Assembly: GCA_038528385.1 (NCBI GenBank)
Contig: JBCBET010000001.1
Location: 744,001 to 808,000, forward strand
Source of the DNA: Shimia_B sp038528385
Lineage (GTDB): Bacteria; Pseudomonadota; Alphaproteobacteria; Rhodobacterales; Rhodobacteraceae
Direction: 5' to 3'
DNA length: 64,000 nucleotides
Shown here: positions 16,669 to 24,999 of the stretch, piece by piece
Layout: each line of letters starts with the position of its first letter
Numbering within the stretch: the stretch's first letter is position 1
Notes under the pieces: model-generated
Seen by the model: the letters and a program-made list of their open reading frames with translations, nothing else
The model's database searches: none
Told to the model about the DNA's origin: nothing
Made by a program: the position numbers and the translations under genes

Positions 16669-18792
16669 TTAGTTCGCGTAGTACTTGGAGCCGTATCCCG
16701 CATAGGCGCCGTAGCGCCCGCCATAGCCGTACCGCTTCATCCCGCGCGGGTTGATCTGGCCCAGCAGGAGCCCGGTGATCTTTTGCCCGGTGGAGCGGAA
16801 GAGACGCAGGCTCTCCTCGAACTGCTGGCGGGAGGTATGGTCCCAACGCACGGTGAAGATCACGGCATCGGCCTGCTCGGCGATGATGCGGGCGTCGGGC
16901 ACCACCAGGATTGGCGGCGTGTCGATGATAACCGCGTCGTAGCTCTCCCGCGCGTCCTGGACGAACCTCTTGAAGGTCTCCGAAGAAAACACATCGGCCG
17001 CGTTGGTGCTCGTGCGCTCGCCCACGAGGATGTCCGCGCCGAGGCCGGGGGCCTGCATGACCCCGTCGGCCAGGCTTTTATCCCCGCTCAGCACGGAGAT
17101 CAGTCCGCGCTGCGGAAGGTTGTCGAAGTATTTGGAGAACGTCCGGCGACGGATATCCCCCTCCACCAGCAGAACCTTCTTGCCGAGCCCGATGAGGTTC
17201 TGCGCCAGCGCGATGGAATTCGTCGTCTTGCCTTCCCCAGGCACGGACGAGGTGAACACGATCACCTTCGGCGGATTGTCGAGATGCGCCAACATGAGCG
17301 AGGTGCGCAGGTTTCGATAGGCCTCGGCCACCTCCGACATCGGCTTGTCCCGCAGATATTCGAGCGCCTTGCGCCGCGAACTCGCCGGGATGCGCGGGAT
17401 TTGTCCCATAACCGTGAGCCCGGAAGACCTCTCGAGGTCCGCTGCGGTCCGGAAGGTGTTGTTGCGCGCCTCGCGGAGCAGAATGTAGCCGATGCCGACC
17501 AGAAGGCCTAGAACCCCCGCCATGGCGAGGATCATCGATTTTCTCGGCTCGGACGGGCTGTTGGGGATGACGGCGTTGGACAGAACCCGGCTGTCCGCCT
17601 GCTGGATGCCCTGCTGTGCGGAGGTCTCGTTGAAACGGGTCAGGAAATACTCGTAGAGCACCCGTGTGGCTTCTGCCTCGCGCGTGAGCTGCTGCAACTC
17701 GATCAGGTCGGCGCCCTGTTGATCGAGGTCGGCGGCCAATTCCTCTTCGGATGCTTCGAGCGCGATGATCTGCTGCGTGGCCCGCGCGAGGTCCGCGCGC
17801 TTGCGCTCGAGCACGAGGGCCAGGCGCGCGTCGAAGGCCGCCGAGAAGGACGCATCCGTCCGCAGCCTGTCGAAGGCGCGCGTCAGGGCCGGATCCTCGG
17901 CGATGGCGACTTGGGCCTCCCGGGTCTCGGCGCTCTCCAATGCGGCGAGCTGCGCGGAAAGCGCCGCGCGGGCCGCTTCGGCATTGTCCAGCCGGTCCCG
18001 CAGTTCCTTGATCTGGCGTTCGAGGGCTTGGATGCCGTCGAGGGAGACGAGATCGGTCGATGCGCTAAACGCGGACACCTCGCTCTCCGCCGCTTCGAGC
18101 GACACCTGCAACTCCGCCACGCGCCCGCTGAGCCAGAGCGTCGCCTGCTCGGTGGCTTCGAACTTCACCTCGATCTGGTTGAGGATATAGAGGTCGACGA
18201 TCGTGTCCGCGATGCGCGCTGCCTTCCGCGCGTCCACGCTCTCGACGGTGACACGGAAGACGAGGCTGAGCGGCACGTTGCGCACGCTCACGGCCTCGAG
18301 AAGCGCCGTGGTGACGGCGTCGCGCGTTCGCTGCTCGGCCTCCTCGGGAGAGAGCGATACCGCGGGCGGCGCGGCCCCGAGGAGCATCCGCACGCGGTCT
18401 GTCGCGCGCTCGAGCGCACCCGGCGGGAGCAGCGCCACGTTGAATTCGGGATCCTCCGTCAGCGACAACCGGTCCACGACCTTGCCCATGAGCGAGCGGG
18501 CGCGCAGCACCTCGACCTCGGAATTGACCTCGGTCGTGTCGCCGGAGAGCCCGCCGACCACGCTCTGCAGGTCGACGATCTGGTCCTGATTCGTTTGCAG
18601 GATGACCACGGCCGTGGCGCGATAGATCGGCGTGGCGAGCACGAAGGCGTAGGCCGCGCCCACCACGAGAGCCAGCGCCGTGATGAGTGCGATGAGCCAC
18701 TTTCCGCGCCAAAGCGTGCCGAAGAGCGCGCCGATATCGATGACGTCTTCTTCGTGCTGCCTTTGGGCGGCTGGAATTGGTGACTGGTCCAC
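16669..18792 (-). CDS. Polysaccharide co-polymerase/tyrosine autokinase (Wzc/ExoP family)
   Basis: 707 residues. N-terminal Wzz domain with a first membrane helix (about 31-53), a long periplasmic coiled coil (about 200-400), a second helix (about 430-450) and a cytoplasmic BY-kinase domain. Walker A is SSVPGEGKTTNS (about 512-523), Walker B is VIIDTPP, and the C-terminus is a tyrosine cluster (RYGYGGRYGAYAGYGSKYY). It controls chain length and export of the polysaccharide with the Wza protein. Walker A' reads VEGDIRR, with Glu where the first Asp is usual. GTG start at 18792. Confidence 0.92.
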   Translation of the reverse strand: MDQSPIPAAQRQHEEDVIDIGALFGTLWRGKWLIALITALALVVGAAYAFVLATPIYRATAVVILQTNQDQIVDLQSVVGGLSGDTTEVNSEVEVLRARSLMGKVVDRLSLTEDPEFNVALLPPGALERATDRVRMLLGAAPPAVSLSPEEAEQRTRDAVTTALLEAVSVRNVPLSLVFRVTVESVDARKAARIADTIVDLYILNQIEVKFEATEQATLWLSGRVAELQVSLEAAESEVSAFSASTDLVSLDGIQALERQIKELRDRLDNAEAARAALSAQLAALESAETREAQVAIAEDPALTRAFDRLRTDASFSAAFDARLALVLERKRADLARATQQIIALEASEEELAADLDQQGADLIELQQLTREAEATRVLYEYFLTRFNETSAQQGIQQADSRVLSNAVIPNSPSEPRKSMILAMAGVLGLLVGIGYILLREARNNTFRTAADLERSSGLTVMGQIPRIPASSRRKALEYLRDKPMSEVAEAYRNLRTSLMLAHLDNPPKVIVFTSSVPGEGKTTNSIALAQNLIGLGKKVLLVEGDIRRRTFSKYFDNLPQRGLISVLSGDKSLADGVMQAPGLGADILVGERTSTNAADVFSSETFKRFVQDARESYDAVIIDTPPILVVPDARIIAEQADAVIFTVRWDHTSRQQFEESLRLFRSTGQKITGLLLGQINPRGMKRYGYGGRYGAYAGYGSKYYAN

Positions 18793-19007
18793 GCGCTGCG
18801 ACCTGCTTGCTTCTGTTACCTTGAGCGGCCCCGCGTCCCGAGCGGGGGCGCCCGTCTCCCGCGCGCCTTCTATCCAAAAATCGGGCCTCGAGCGACCACA
18901 AACTCATTCCCTCAACGTAAGTTCGCCGATAACGCTGCGGCGCAGAGAAGCGCTTCCCTCCCTGTGGATGCGGTGGTAAGAGGACAAAGGTTTTTGGAGA
19001 AGTTCGC

Positions 19008-19340
19008 ATGCGTAAAACGCACCCCACTGCAGTGACACTGCCGGCGCTCATCCTGACGCTCGCCATGTCGTCGGCCGCCGCCCAGGAAGCCGGGGACGAC
19101 ATCGATTGCGAAGATGAGGCCAACGAGGACAATCCGATCTGCATCGCGCTCCAGACCGATGCGGAGGACGATCTCGCCGGGGCGCTCGGCCTGCCCGCAG
19201 GCACGGAGATCACGAACTTCGTGCCAATCGGCCTCGGCGCCCTCGGTGTCATCGGCCTCGCCGCGGCAGGCGGCGGTGGTGGCAGCGGCGGCACCGACGG
19301 CACAACCTCGACGACGGGGACCGTGTCGACCCTCGACTGA
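19008..19340 (+). CDS. Small secreted Gly-rich protein of the exopolysaccharide locus
   Basis: 110 residues. Residues 1-25 form a signal peptide ending AAAQ, followed by an acidic stretch with two cysteines (DIDCEDEANEDNPIC). A hydrophobic segment FVPIGLGALGVIGLAAAG (about 69-86) leads into a Gly run and a Thr/Ser tail TTSTTGT. TTGGAG precedes the ATG. It is divergent from wzc and followed by a strong terminator, so it is transcribed on its own. No known domain is recognised; it may be an envelope or matrix-associated protein. Confidence 0.7.
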   Translation: MRKTHPTAVTLPALILTLAMSSAAAQEAGDDIDCEDEANEDNPICIALQTDAEDDLAGALGLPAGTEITNFVPIGLGALGVIGLAAAGGGGGSGGTDGTTSTTGTVSTLD

Positions 19341-19368
19341 GCGTCGCCTCATTCGCGAAACAGCTTTC

Positions 19369-19396
19369 AAAGGCCCTGTGTTTACAGGGCCTTTTT
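19369..19396 (+). terminator. Rho-independent terminator
   Basis: Perfect 11-base stem AAAGGCCCTGT / ACAGGGCCTTT with the loop GTTT, running into TTTTT. It lies 29 bases after the stop of the small secreted protein gene at 19340. Confidence 0.93.
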
Positions 19397-19519
19397 CGTC
19401 TTGTTTGAGGTAAAGCCGACACGCTTCCCCGACCCGACCTAACCCCAGCTTAACCCGTCTCCGGTCATCTGCCCCCCGCGTGGGGGCGCATGGGGGCCGG
19501 AGTTTCGGCTCCCGCTTAG

Positions 19520-20044
19520 ATGAGTGGGATTAGGGGTATGAGGAAGAGATGGTTGGGGCACCGCGGGTCGGCGGGCCCTGGTAGGATGCTTGGCGGAATG
19601 CTCGGCGTCGCGCTTTCGATCGCGCTTCTCGGCGCGCCGGAGCAGGCCAGCGCGCAATCAAATATCAGCCTGACACAGGATCCTTTGGTCGTGCGCAATG
19701 ACCGCGGCGGCAGGCTTCTGACCCGGATCAGGCAGTTGACGGAACTCCGCGAACAAAGTCGGCCCGTCGAGATCAGGGGCAACATCTGCTACTCGACATG
19801 CACGATGTTTCTGTCCTTGCCGACGACCTGCATCTCGCCCGACACGACCTTCGGGTTTCACGGACCGAGCTCCTGGGGCCGGGCGCTTGATCCCGCAACG
19901 TTCAATCGCGCCTCCGAGATCATCGCGGCGCATTATCCCGAAGAGCTTCAGGGCTGGTACATGGAGACGGGTCGCTACCGCATCCGCAGTGTCTACCGCA
20001 TTCGCGGCGAGGAGATCATCGACATGGGTGTGCGGGCCTGCTGA
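19520..20044 (+). CDS. Secreted protein with a possible ClpP/crotonase-like fold
   Basis: 174 residues. The N-terminus is a signal peptide ending QASAQ (about 46). RPVEIRGNICYSTCTMFLSL and DTTFGFHGPSSWG resemble COG3904-type periplasmic proteins related to ClpP, in which SxC(T) supplies a serine nucleophile and the FGFH histidine the base. Four cysteines suggest disulphides. No partner enzyme is obvious. It sits between the small secreted protein and the Wza gene, on the opposite strand. The start could also be ATG 19538. Confidence 0.55.
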   Translation: MSGIRGMRKRWLGHRGSAGPGRMLGGMLGVALSIALLGAPEQASAQSNISLTQDPLVVRNDRGGRLLTRIRQLTELREQSRPVEIRGNICYSTCTMFLSLPTTCISPDTTFGFHGPSSWGRALDPATFNRASEIIAAHYPEELQGWYMETGRYRIRSVYRIRGEEIIDMGVRAC

Positions 20045-20131
20045 TCCCGGCTCCCTACAAGCGCCCCTCAAAGATGCAGCGGCGCCGCGCGCTTTCGCGG
20101 AGACATCAATCGGCCGGCATCAGCCGCCGCC

Positions 20132-21493
20132 CTACTCCGTGGTGGCGAGCCGCGCGGCATTCAGCACCGATGGCACCACCTGAGAGATCGCCCTGTTCCA
20201 GCGCGTGATCGGCTGTTGCGCCACGAAGATGATGTCGTCCGGCCGAAGTTCGAACCGCGCCATGAGCGCGAGGTTTGCCGCGTTGCGCGCGTCGAGTTGC
20301 CAGGCCGTCACGGCTCCGAACTCCCGCGGGTCCGACGAGGCGCGCAGCACGTAGATCTCCGAGACATCCCCGGAGGCCACCGACACGCCCCGCGCGGCGT
20401 CGAACAGGGCGTCCGCGAGCGTCGCACGCCGTTCGAAGGGCAGCGCGAAGCGGGATTGCTGGCCGACCTCCCCGGTGAGATAGACGTAGTCGCGGTCATC
20501 GGCGCCCAGCTCGCGGCGAAGCTCGAAGTTCGAGCGCGCCTCGGTCAATTGGCCGCGACGCAGCGACACCTCCGCCTCCAGTTCACGGAGCGCGCCTTCG
20601 CGCGCCCTTTGCCTTGCATCGACCAACCTGATCTGCTGCTCGAAAAAACCCTGCGCCTGCGCCAGCTCGAATTCGGTGTCGACGAAAACGGCATCCCCAT
20701 CGAGGAGCCGCGTATTGAGAAGGTCGGCGCGGGAAAAAAGCTCCGTGAGCGGCAACTGGTAGAGGGTGCCGTCCCGGTAGATGCGCACGGACGCGAAGTC
20801 CTGGTCCGCCACGGTGACCCCGCCCGCCGCGGCGAGCGCCTCGCTCAGCGTCACGGGCGTGAGCCCGACGGGCACGATCGTCGGCTGCCCCACCGCCCCG
20901 CCGATGGACACGCGCCGGGAATTGAACTCGGCGATCTCAAGGCTGAAGGTCGGATCGAACTGGTTCTCCACGAGCCGCTGGAAGAGCACGTCCTCGGCCC
21001 CCTCGATAGTCATGCCCGCGATGCGGACCCGCCCGACATTGGGGATATTCACCGCCCCGTCATCCTGCACCGTGTAGCCCTGCCGCGCGTTCTGCGCGGC
21101 GAGAAGACCGGAGATGACCTCCGCCTCTCCCACCGCAGGCACCGAAAGCAGCACCACGTCGCCCACGCCGATTTCATAGGGTCCCGGGTCCACCGCCGGC
21201 GGCGCGCGCAACGCGAGCCGCCCGGGTCGAGCCTCGGCCTCGAAGCTCGGCTCGGGCAGGACCCCCGCGCCGCGCGGTGCCGACCCTGTGCCCGCCGTCA
21301 GTGAAAAGACCGCCGGCAGCGTTCTGGGCTCGAAGGGCGCGCGATTGGCCTGCGGCACGGTTTCCGCTGTCATCTGCAAAACGCGGACATTCGTTCCGTC
21401 CTGTGGCCCCGGGCGCACCGCCGAGGACCGGTAGACGGCCCCGCAGGCGGTCAACGCGAAAAGGCTCACCGCCATGACGAGTATCCTGAACAC
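20132..21493 (-). CDS. Polysaccharide export lipoprotein (Wza/KpsD-like)
   Basis: 453 residues. The lipobox LTAC near residue 17 predicts an outer-membrane lipoprotein. GPYEIGVGDVVLLSVPAVGE begins the polysaccharide export (PES) domain, followed by SLBB repeats (RVSIGGAVGQPTIVPVG, ERRATLADALFDAARG). LRPDDIIFVAQQP and a final helix end the protein. It forms the outer-membrane channel for the polysaccharide handled by Wzc. GTG start at 21493; divergent from the phosphatase gene. Confidence 0.92.
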   Translation of the reverse strand: MFRILVMAVSLFALTACGAVYRSSAVRPGPQDGTNVRVLQMTAETVPQANRAPFEPRTLPAVFSLTAGTGSAPRGAGVLPEPSFEAEARPGRLALRAPPAVDPGPYEIGVGDVVLLSVPAVGEAEVISGLLAAQNARQGYTVQDDGAVNIPNVGRVRIAGMTIEGAEDVLFQRLVENQFDPTFSLEIAEFNSRRVSIGGAVGQPTIVPVGLTPVTLSEALAAAGGVTVADQDFASVRIYRDGTLYQLPLTELFSRADLLNTRLLDGDAVFVDTEFELAQAQGFFEQQIRLVDARQRAREGALRELEAEVSLRRGQLTEARSNFELRRELGADDRDYVYLTGEVGQQSRFALPFERRATLADALFDAARGVSVASGDVSEIYVLRASSDPREFGAVTAWQLDARNAANLALMARFELRPDDIIFVAQQPITRWNRAISQVVPSVLNAARLATTE

Positions 21494-21646
21494 TGTGCCG
21501 CTGCTCCTGTGCTGGCCCCGGCGCCGCCCGGCGCGGTCGTACCTCTGGCGCGGGCGGAAGGCGCCACGCCTTCACATCCCCTGACATACCCCGTATCAGC
21601 GAGCAACCGACATGCCATCCTCGCAGCGCTATCGGCAAAGGCCCCC

Positions 21647-22366
21647 ATGCTTCGTTCGTTCTTTCGCAAAAGGCGCCCGGTCTTTCCACCTCCCGCCCCG
21701 GGCCGTCCTTTGCTGGTCATCGGCGATGTTCACGGCCGCATGGATCTCCTGGATCAAGCATTGGCTGCGGGGGACGGGGCCCAGATCGTGCTCGTCGGCG
21801 ACTACATCGACCGAGGCGACGACAGCGCGCGGGTCGTGCGGAGGCTCGCGGCCCAGGCGAACGCGGTGTGTCTCATGGGAAATCACGAGGAAATGCTGCT
21901 CGGCTTTCTCGACGACCCGGTGAAATACGGCCCCCGCTGGCTGCGCTTCGGCGGGCTCCAGACGCTGTTGAGCTTCGGCGTGGGCGAGGTGTCCGAGACA
22001 GCCGCGCCCGAGCGCCTCACGGCAGCGCGCGACAGGCTGGCGGACGCCATGGGCGCCGACCTCATCGCCTGGCTGGGCGCGTTGCCCTCCCTCTGGCAGG
22101 CCGGCAACGTGGCCGTGACCCATGCCGGCGCTGATCCTGCGCTCCCGCTGGAGGCACAGTCCGATCGCAGCCTCCGATGGGGTCATCCCGATTTCACCAG
22201 CACCCCGCGGACCGACGGCCTGTGGGTCGTTCATGGACACACGATCATGGACGCCGCCACCATGGAGGACGGGCGCATCGCCGTGGATACCGGGGCCTAT
22301 GCCACCGGTCGCCTGAGCGCGGCGCGTCTCACCGATGAGGCCGTCAGCTTCGAAACCTATTCCTGA
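21647..22366 (+). CDS. Serine/threonine protein phosphatase-like metallophosphoesterase
   Basis: 239 residues with the calcineurin-type motifs in order: GDVHGR (about 27-32), GDYIDRGDDS, GNHEE, HAGADP and GHTIM. These are the five metal-binding blocks of bacterial PPP-family (lambda-like) phosphatases. Substrate is unknown. The ATG at 21647 gives the usual short N-terminus before the first motif. It lies next to the Wzc/Wza locus and could reverse phosphorylation there, but BY-kinases are usually served by LMW-PTPs. Confidence 0.88.
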   Translation: MLRSFFRKRRPVFPPPAPGRPLLVIGDVHGRMDLLDQALAAGDGAQIVLVGDYIDRGDDSARVVRRLAAQANAVCLMGNHEEMLLGFLDDPVKYGPRWLRFGGLQTLLSFGVGEVSETAAPERLTAARDRLADAMGADLIAWLGALPSLWQAGNVAVTHAGADPALPLEAQSDRSLRWGHPDFTSTPRTDGLWVVHGHTIMDAATMEDGRIAVDTGAYATGRLSAARLTDEAVSFETYS

Positions 22367-22447
22367 GATCACCGCGGCGGGTGCGCTTGACGTGGGCCCG
22401 AAAATCTCTCCTTGCTCCGGTGAACGGCAGTGCAAAGGGAGCGCGAT

Positions 22448-23221
22448 GTGAGCAGCATGGATTGGACAAGGCACGGCGCGGTTGTCACCGGTGGGGCGTC
22501 CGGCCTCGGGTCCGCGGCGGCGGCGCGGCTTGCCGCCGACGGGGTCAGCGTGACGCTTTTCGACCTCGACGTGGAGAAAGGGGAGGCACAGGCGCGCGCG
22601 CTCGGCGGCCGTTTCGAGCGCGTGGACGTCTCCGATCCCGCCTCCGTCGCCCACGGCCTCGCCGCCGCTGCGGCGGCCCATGGCCCCACGCGCATCCTCG
22701 TCAACTGCGCGGGCATCGCGCCCGCCGCCAAGACCGTCTCCCGCGGGGCGGCCCACGACCCCGCGCTCTTCGAAACGGTGATCAAGGTCAATCTTCTGGG
22801 CAGCTTCTACGCCGCGAGCCAGGCCGCCGCGCAGATGGTAGCGGCGGAGCCCCTGGGCCCCGACGGGGCGCGCGGCGTCATCATCAACACAGCCTCCGTG
22901 GCGGCCTCGGACGGGCAAGTGGGTCAAGTGGCCTACGCCTCCTCGAAGGGCGGCGTGGTGGGCATGACGCTGCCCATGGCGCGGGACCTCGCTGACAAGG
23001 GCGTGCGGGTGGCCTCCATCGCGCCGGGCCTCTTCCTGACACCGCTTCTCGAGGGGCTGCCTGAGGAGGTTCAGGCCTCCCTCGGCGCGCAGGTTCCCTA
23101 CCCCTCCCGGCTGGGCGCGCCCGGTGAATTCGCGGCGCTCGTGAGCCACATCACGCAGAACCCGATGCTCAACGGCGAGGTCATCCGCCTCGATGGCGCG
23201 ATCCGCATGGCCCCGCGCTGA
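22448..23221 (+). CDS. SDR family oxidoreductase (HSD10-like)
   Basis: 257 residues with the Rossmann motif TGGASGLG near the N-terminus, NCAG in place of NNAG, and the catalytic YASSK; INTASVA supplies the serine. The aspartate after strand 2 (FDLD) points to NAD. The layout resembles 3-hydroxyacyl-CoA dehydrogenases of the 17-beta-HSD10 type. GTG at 22448 is preferred because AGGGAG is 6 bases upstream; ATG at 22457 is the alternative. It is convergent with the UbiG gene. Confidence 0.82.
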   Translation: MSSMDWTRHGAVVTGGASGLGSAAAARLAADGVSVTLFDLDVEKGEAQARALGGRFERVDVSDPASVAHGLAAAAAAHGPTRILVNCAGIAPAAKTVSRGAAHDPALFETVIKVNLLGSFYAASQAAAQMVAAEPLGPDGARGVIINTASVAASDGQVGQVAYASSKGGVVGMTLPMARDLADKGVRVASIAPGLFLTPLLEGLPEEVQASLGAQVPYPSRLGAPGEFAALVSHITQNPMLNGEVIRLDGAIRMAPR

Positions 23222-23246
23222 ACGCGCCTCGCGGGATCAATCGGGC

Positions 23247-23954
23247 TCAGGCTGCCTTCGTGGCATGGCCCATGTAGAGGATGAATGTGAAGGGCAGCCG
23301 CCCGAAGCGCGGATCGCCGCGCCGCGTGAGGCCACGGGGGCCGAGCCCCGTGATCTTCTGCATCTCGAGCCCCGCTGCCGAGAGCGCGTCCTTGAGCTCG
23401 CCCGGCCTGATGAACATAGCTGGATCGTGGGTGCCCTTTGGCAGGAGGCGCAGGATATCTTCCGCCGCGGTGATCACCGCGAGACGCGCCAGGATGTTGC
23501 GGTTGATCGTGTCGAAGAGAAACGTGCCCCCGGGCCGCAGCACCCGCGCCACTTCGCGGCAGACCTGCCCGAGATCCTGCACATGCTCGAGGACATCCAC
23601 GCAGACCACGTGATCGAAGCTCGCATCCTCGTAAGGCAGGGCCTCGCCCACGCCCACGTCGTAGCGGATGCCCATGCCCACGGCATGTGCCTCGGCGGCA
23701 GCGATGGCATCGGCGGCGGGGTCGATCCCCGTCACCCGCGCCCCGCGCTCGGCGAGCGCCTCGGCCATGAAACCGCCCGCGCAGCCCAGATCGAGCACAT
23801 CGCGCCCCTGCCAGTTCACGAGCGTGTCGAAATAGCTCAGCCGACCGGGCACCATGTTCTTGAGCGTCCGAATCCAGCGCACCTCGTCGGACCACCATTG
23901 GTCCGCCACGCGGTCATAGAGCTCGAGATCATTCCGCAGGGTGTCTTTGGCCAT
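23247..23954 (-). CDS. ubiG: UbiG-type SAM-dependent O-methyltransferase
   Basis: 235 residues. VADQWWSDEVRWIRTLKNMVPGRL is the UbiG N-terminal signature, VLDLGCAGGFMAEALAERG is SAM motif I, and LPYEDASFDHVVCVDVLEHV covers motifs II/III. UbiG carries out both O-methylations of ubiquinone synthesis. The last conserved blocks (FDTINRN, HDPAMFIRPGEL) are also present. Its ATG lies 26 bases inside the upstream membrane methyltransferase gene, so the pair is coupled. A non-ubiquinone paralogue cannot be ruled out. Confidence 0.8.
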   Translation of the reverse strand: MAKDTLRNDLELYDRVADQWWSDEVRWIRTLKNMVPGRLSYFDTLVNWQGRDVLDLGCAGGFMAEALAERGARVTGIDPAADAIAAAEAHAVGMGIRYDVGVGEALPYEDASFDHVVCVDVLEHVQDLGQVCREVARVLRPGGTFLFDTINRNILARLAVITAAEDILRLLPKGTHDPAMFIRPGELKDALSAAGLEMQKITGLGPRGLTRRGDPRFGRLPFTFILYMGHATKAA

Positions 23955-24711
23955 CTTTGCGCGCTTTCGGGAAGGGCAGGAAATAGGGCACGCGCGTCTG
24001 ATAGCGGGCGAAGCGGTCGCCGTGCATCTTGAGGAACCGCTTCTCCTTCAGGCGCGGGGCCAGCACGCAATAAAGCGTCCAGGTGAGCGCCACGAAAAGC
24101 TGGTCGGGCGACCAGGTGGGCACCGTCCAGAGCGTGCAGGTGAAGGCGAGGTAGATCGGATTGCGCGTGACCGCGTAGAGATAGCGCGTGGGCATGTCCG
24201 GGAAGTTGGGCGCGCGGTCTCGCAGGAGCGCCCACCAGCCGATGAAGCCCGATTGGAGGCCGATGCCGCCATTGAGGATCGCGAGACCGAGAAAGCCCCA
24301 GGCCGCGGCGTAGAGCGCGAGCATGGCATAGAGCGCGCCGCCCGAGGCCTGCCACCAGACCGTGCCGGTGGGCGACCAGCCCCAGAAGAGGACGAAGAGC
24401 TGGATCGAGGCGATGAGCGCGTAGGTGGTGATGGCGAGCGTCTTGGCATCGTCACCCGGGGCGGGCGAGAGCCGCGCCAGCCAAGCGCGGCCCGGCCCGG
24501 TGAGAAAAAAGGAATGGCCGAGCGGAAACTGCAGGAGGAGGAGCGCATTGACCGCCCATGCGAGCCAGCCCGTGAAGGGGCCCTGACCGAGCTGCATGCC
24601 AAAGCCCATGCACAGCACCATGGAGCCCACGCCGAGGCCGAAGGCCGCGTGGGTGAGTGCGCCGTAGCCCAGGGAAGTGAGCACGCGCGGAAGAGGTCTG
24701 AGCACTGCCAT
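23929..24711 (-). CDS. Membrane methyltransferase, NnrU/MddA-like (copy 1)
   Basis: 260 residues with about five or six membrane helices. The C-terminal block VTRNPIYLAFTCTLWTVPTWSPDQL, then KEKRFLKMHGDRFARYQTRVPYFLP, is the signature of isoprenylcysteine-methyltransferase-like proteins, which include MddA (methanethiol S-methyltransferase, making dimethylsulphide) and NnrU. Its substrate is not readable. It overlaps the UbiG gene by 26 bases. A paralogue with the same blocks lies at 32999-33811. Confidence 0.7.
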   Translation of the reverse strand: MAVLRPLPRVLTSLGYGALTHAAFGLGVGSMVLCMGFGMQLGQGPFTGWLAWAVNALLLLQFPLGHSFFLTGPGRAWLARLSPAPGDDAKTLAITTYALIASIQLFVLFWGWSPTGTVWWQASGGALYAMLALYAAAWGFLGLAILNGGIGLQSGFIGWWALLRDRAPNFPDMPTRYLYAVTRNPIYLAFTCTLWTVPTWSPDQLFVALTWTLYCVLAPRLKEKRFLKMHGDRFARYQTRVPYFLPFPKARKDGQRHPAE

Positions 24712-24999
24712 AGGACCTGAGCTAGGGCATCCCCGCGGCTTTCAACGCCCCGCATCACTCAGGCACCGCGCGCGTTTCGAGGACGGCCCCGCCCGCCTCC
24801 CCCTCAGCCTGGAAGGCTTCGGCCTTCGGTGGCGCCGCTTCGCGGCGGGGCGCGGGCCGCAAGACGTCCGAGCTAATTGGGCCGCAAAGCGCGGGGAAGA
24901 GGCCGGGCGCGGGGCCACGCTCGGCGTGCGGGGCCCAAGGGACGGTGGGTGGGGCGCCTTTGCCGTCAGGCAAACAGCGTCACCCCCGTCCAAAGCAGG
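24712..24999. other. Intergenic region with stacked hairpins
   Basis: 288 bases between the divergent... here tandem minus-strand genes hold no credible gene. Two TTCG-loop hairpins stand side by side: GAAGGC-TTCG-GCCTTC near 24813-24828 and a GCCGC-TTCG-CGGC stem near 24834-24847 within TCGGTGGCGCCGCTTCGCGG. The second has a close relative at about 44.69 kb. Confidence 0.5.

Noticed and set aside
21629..23149. 506-codon open frame on the minus strand
   Set aside because: It overlaps the phosphatase and SDR genes on the other strand, both well supported.
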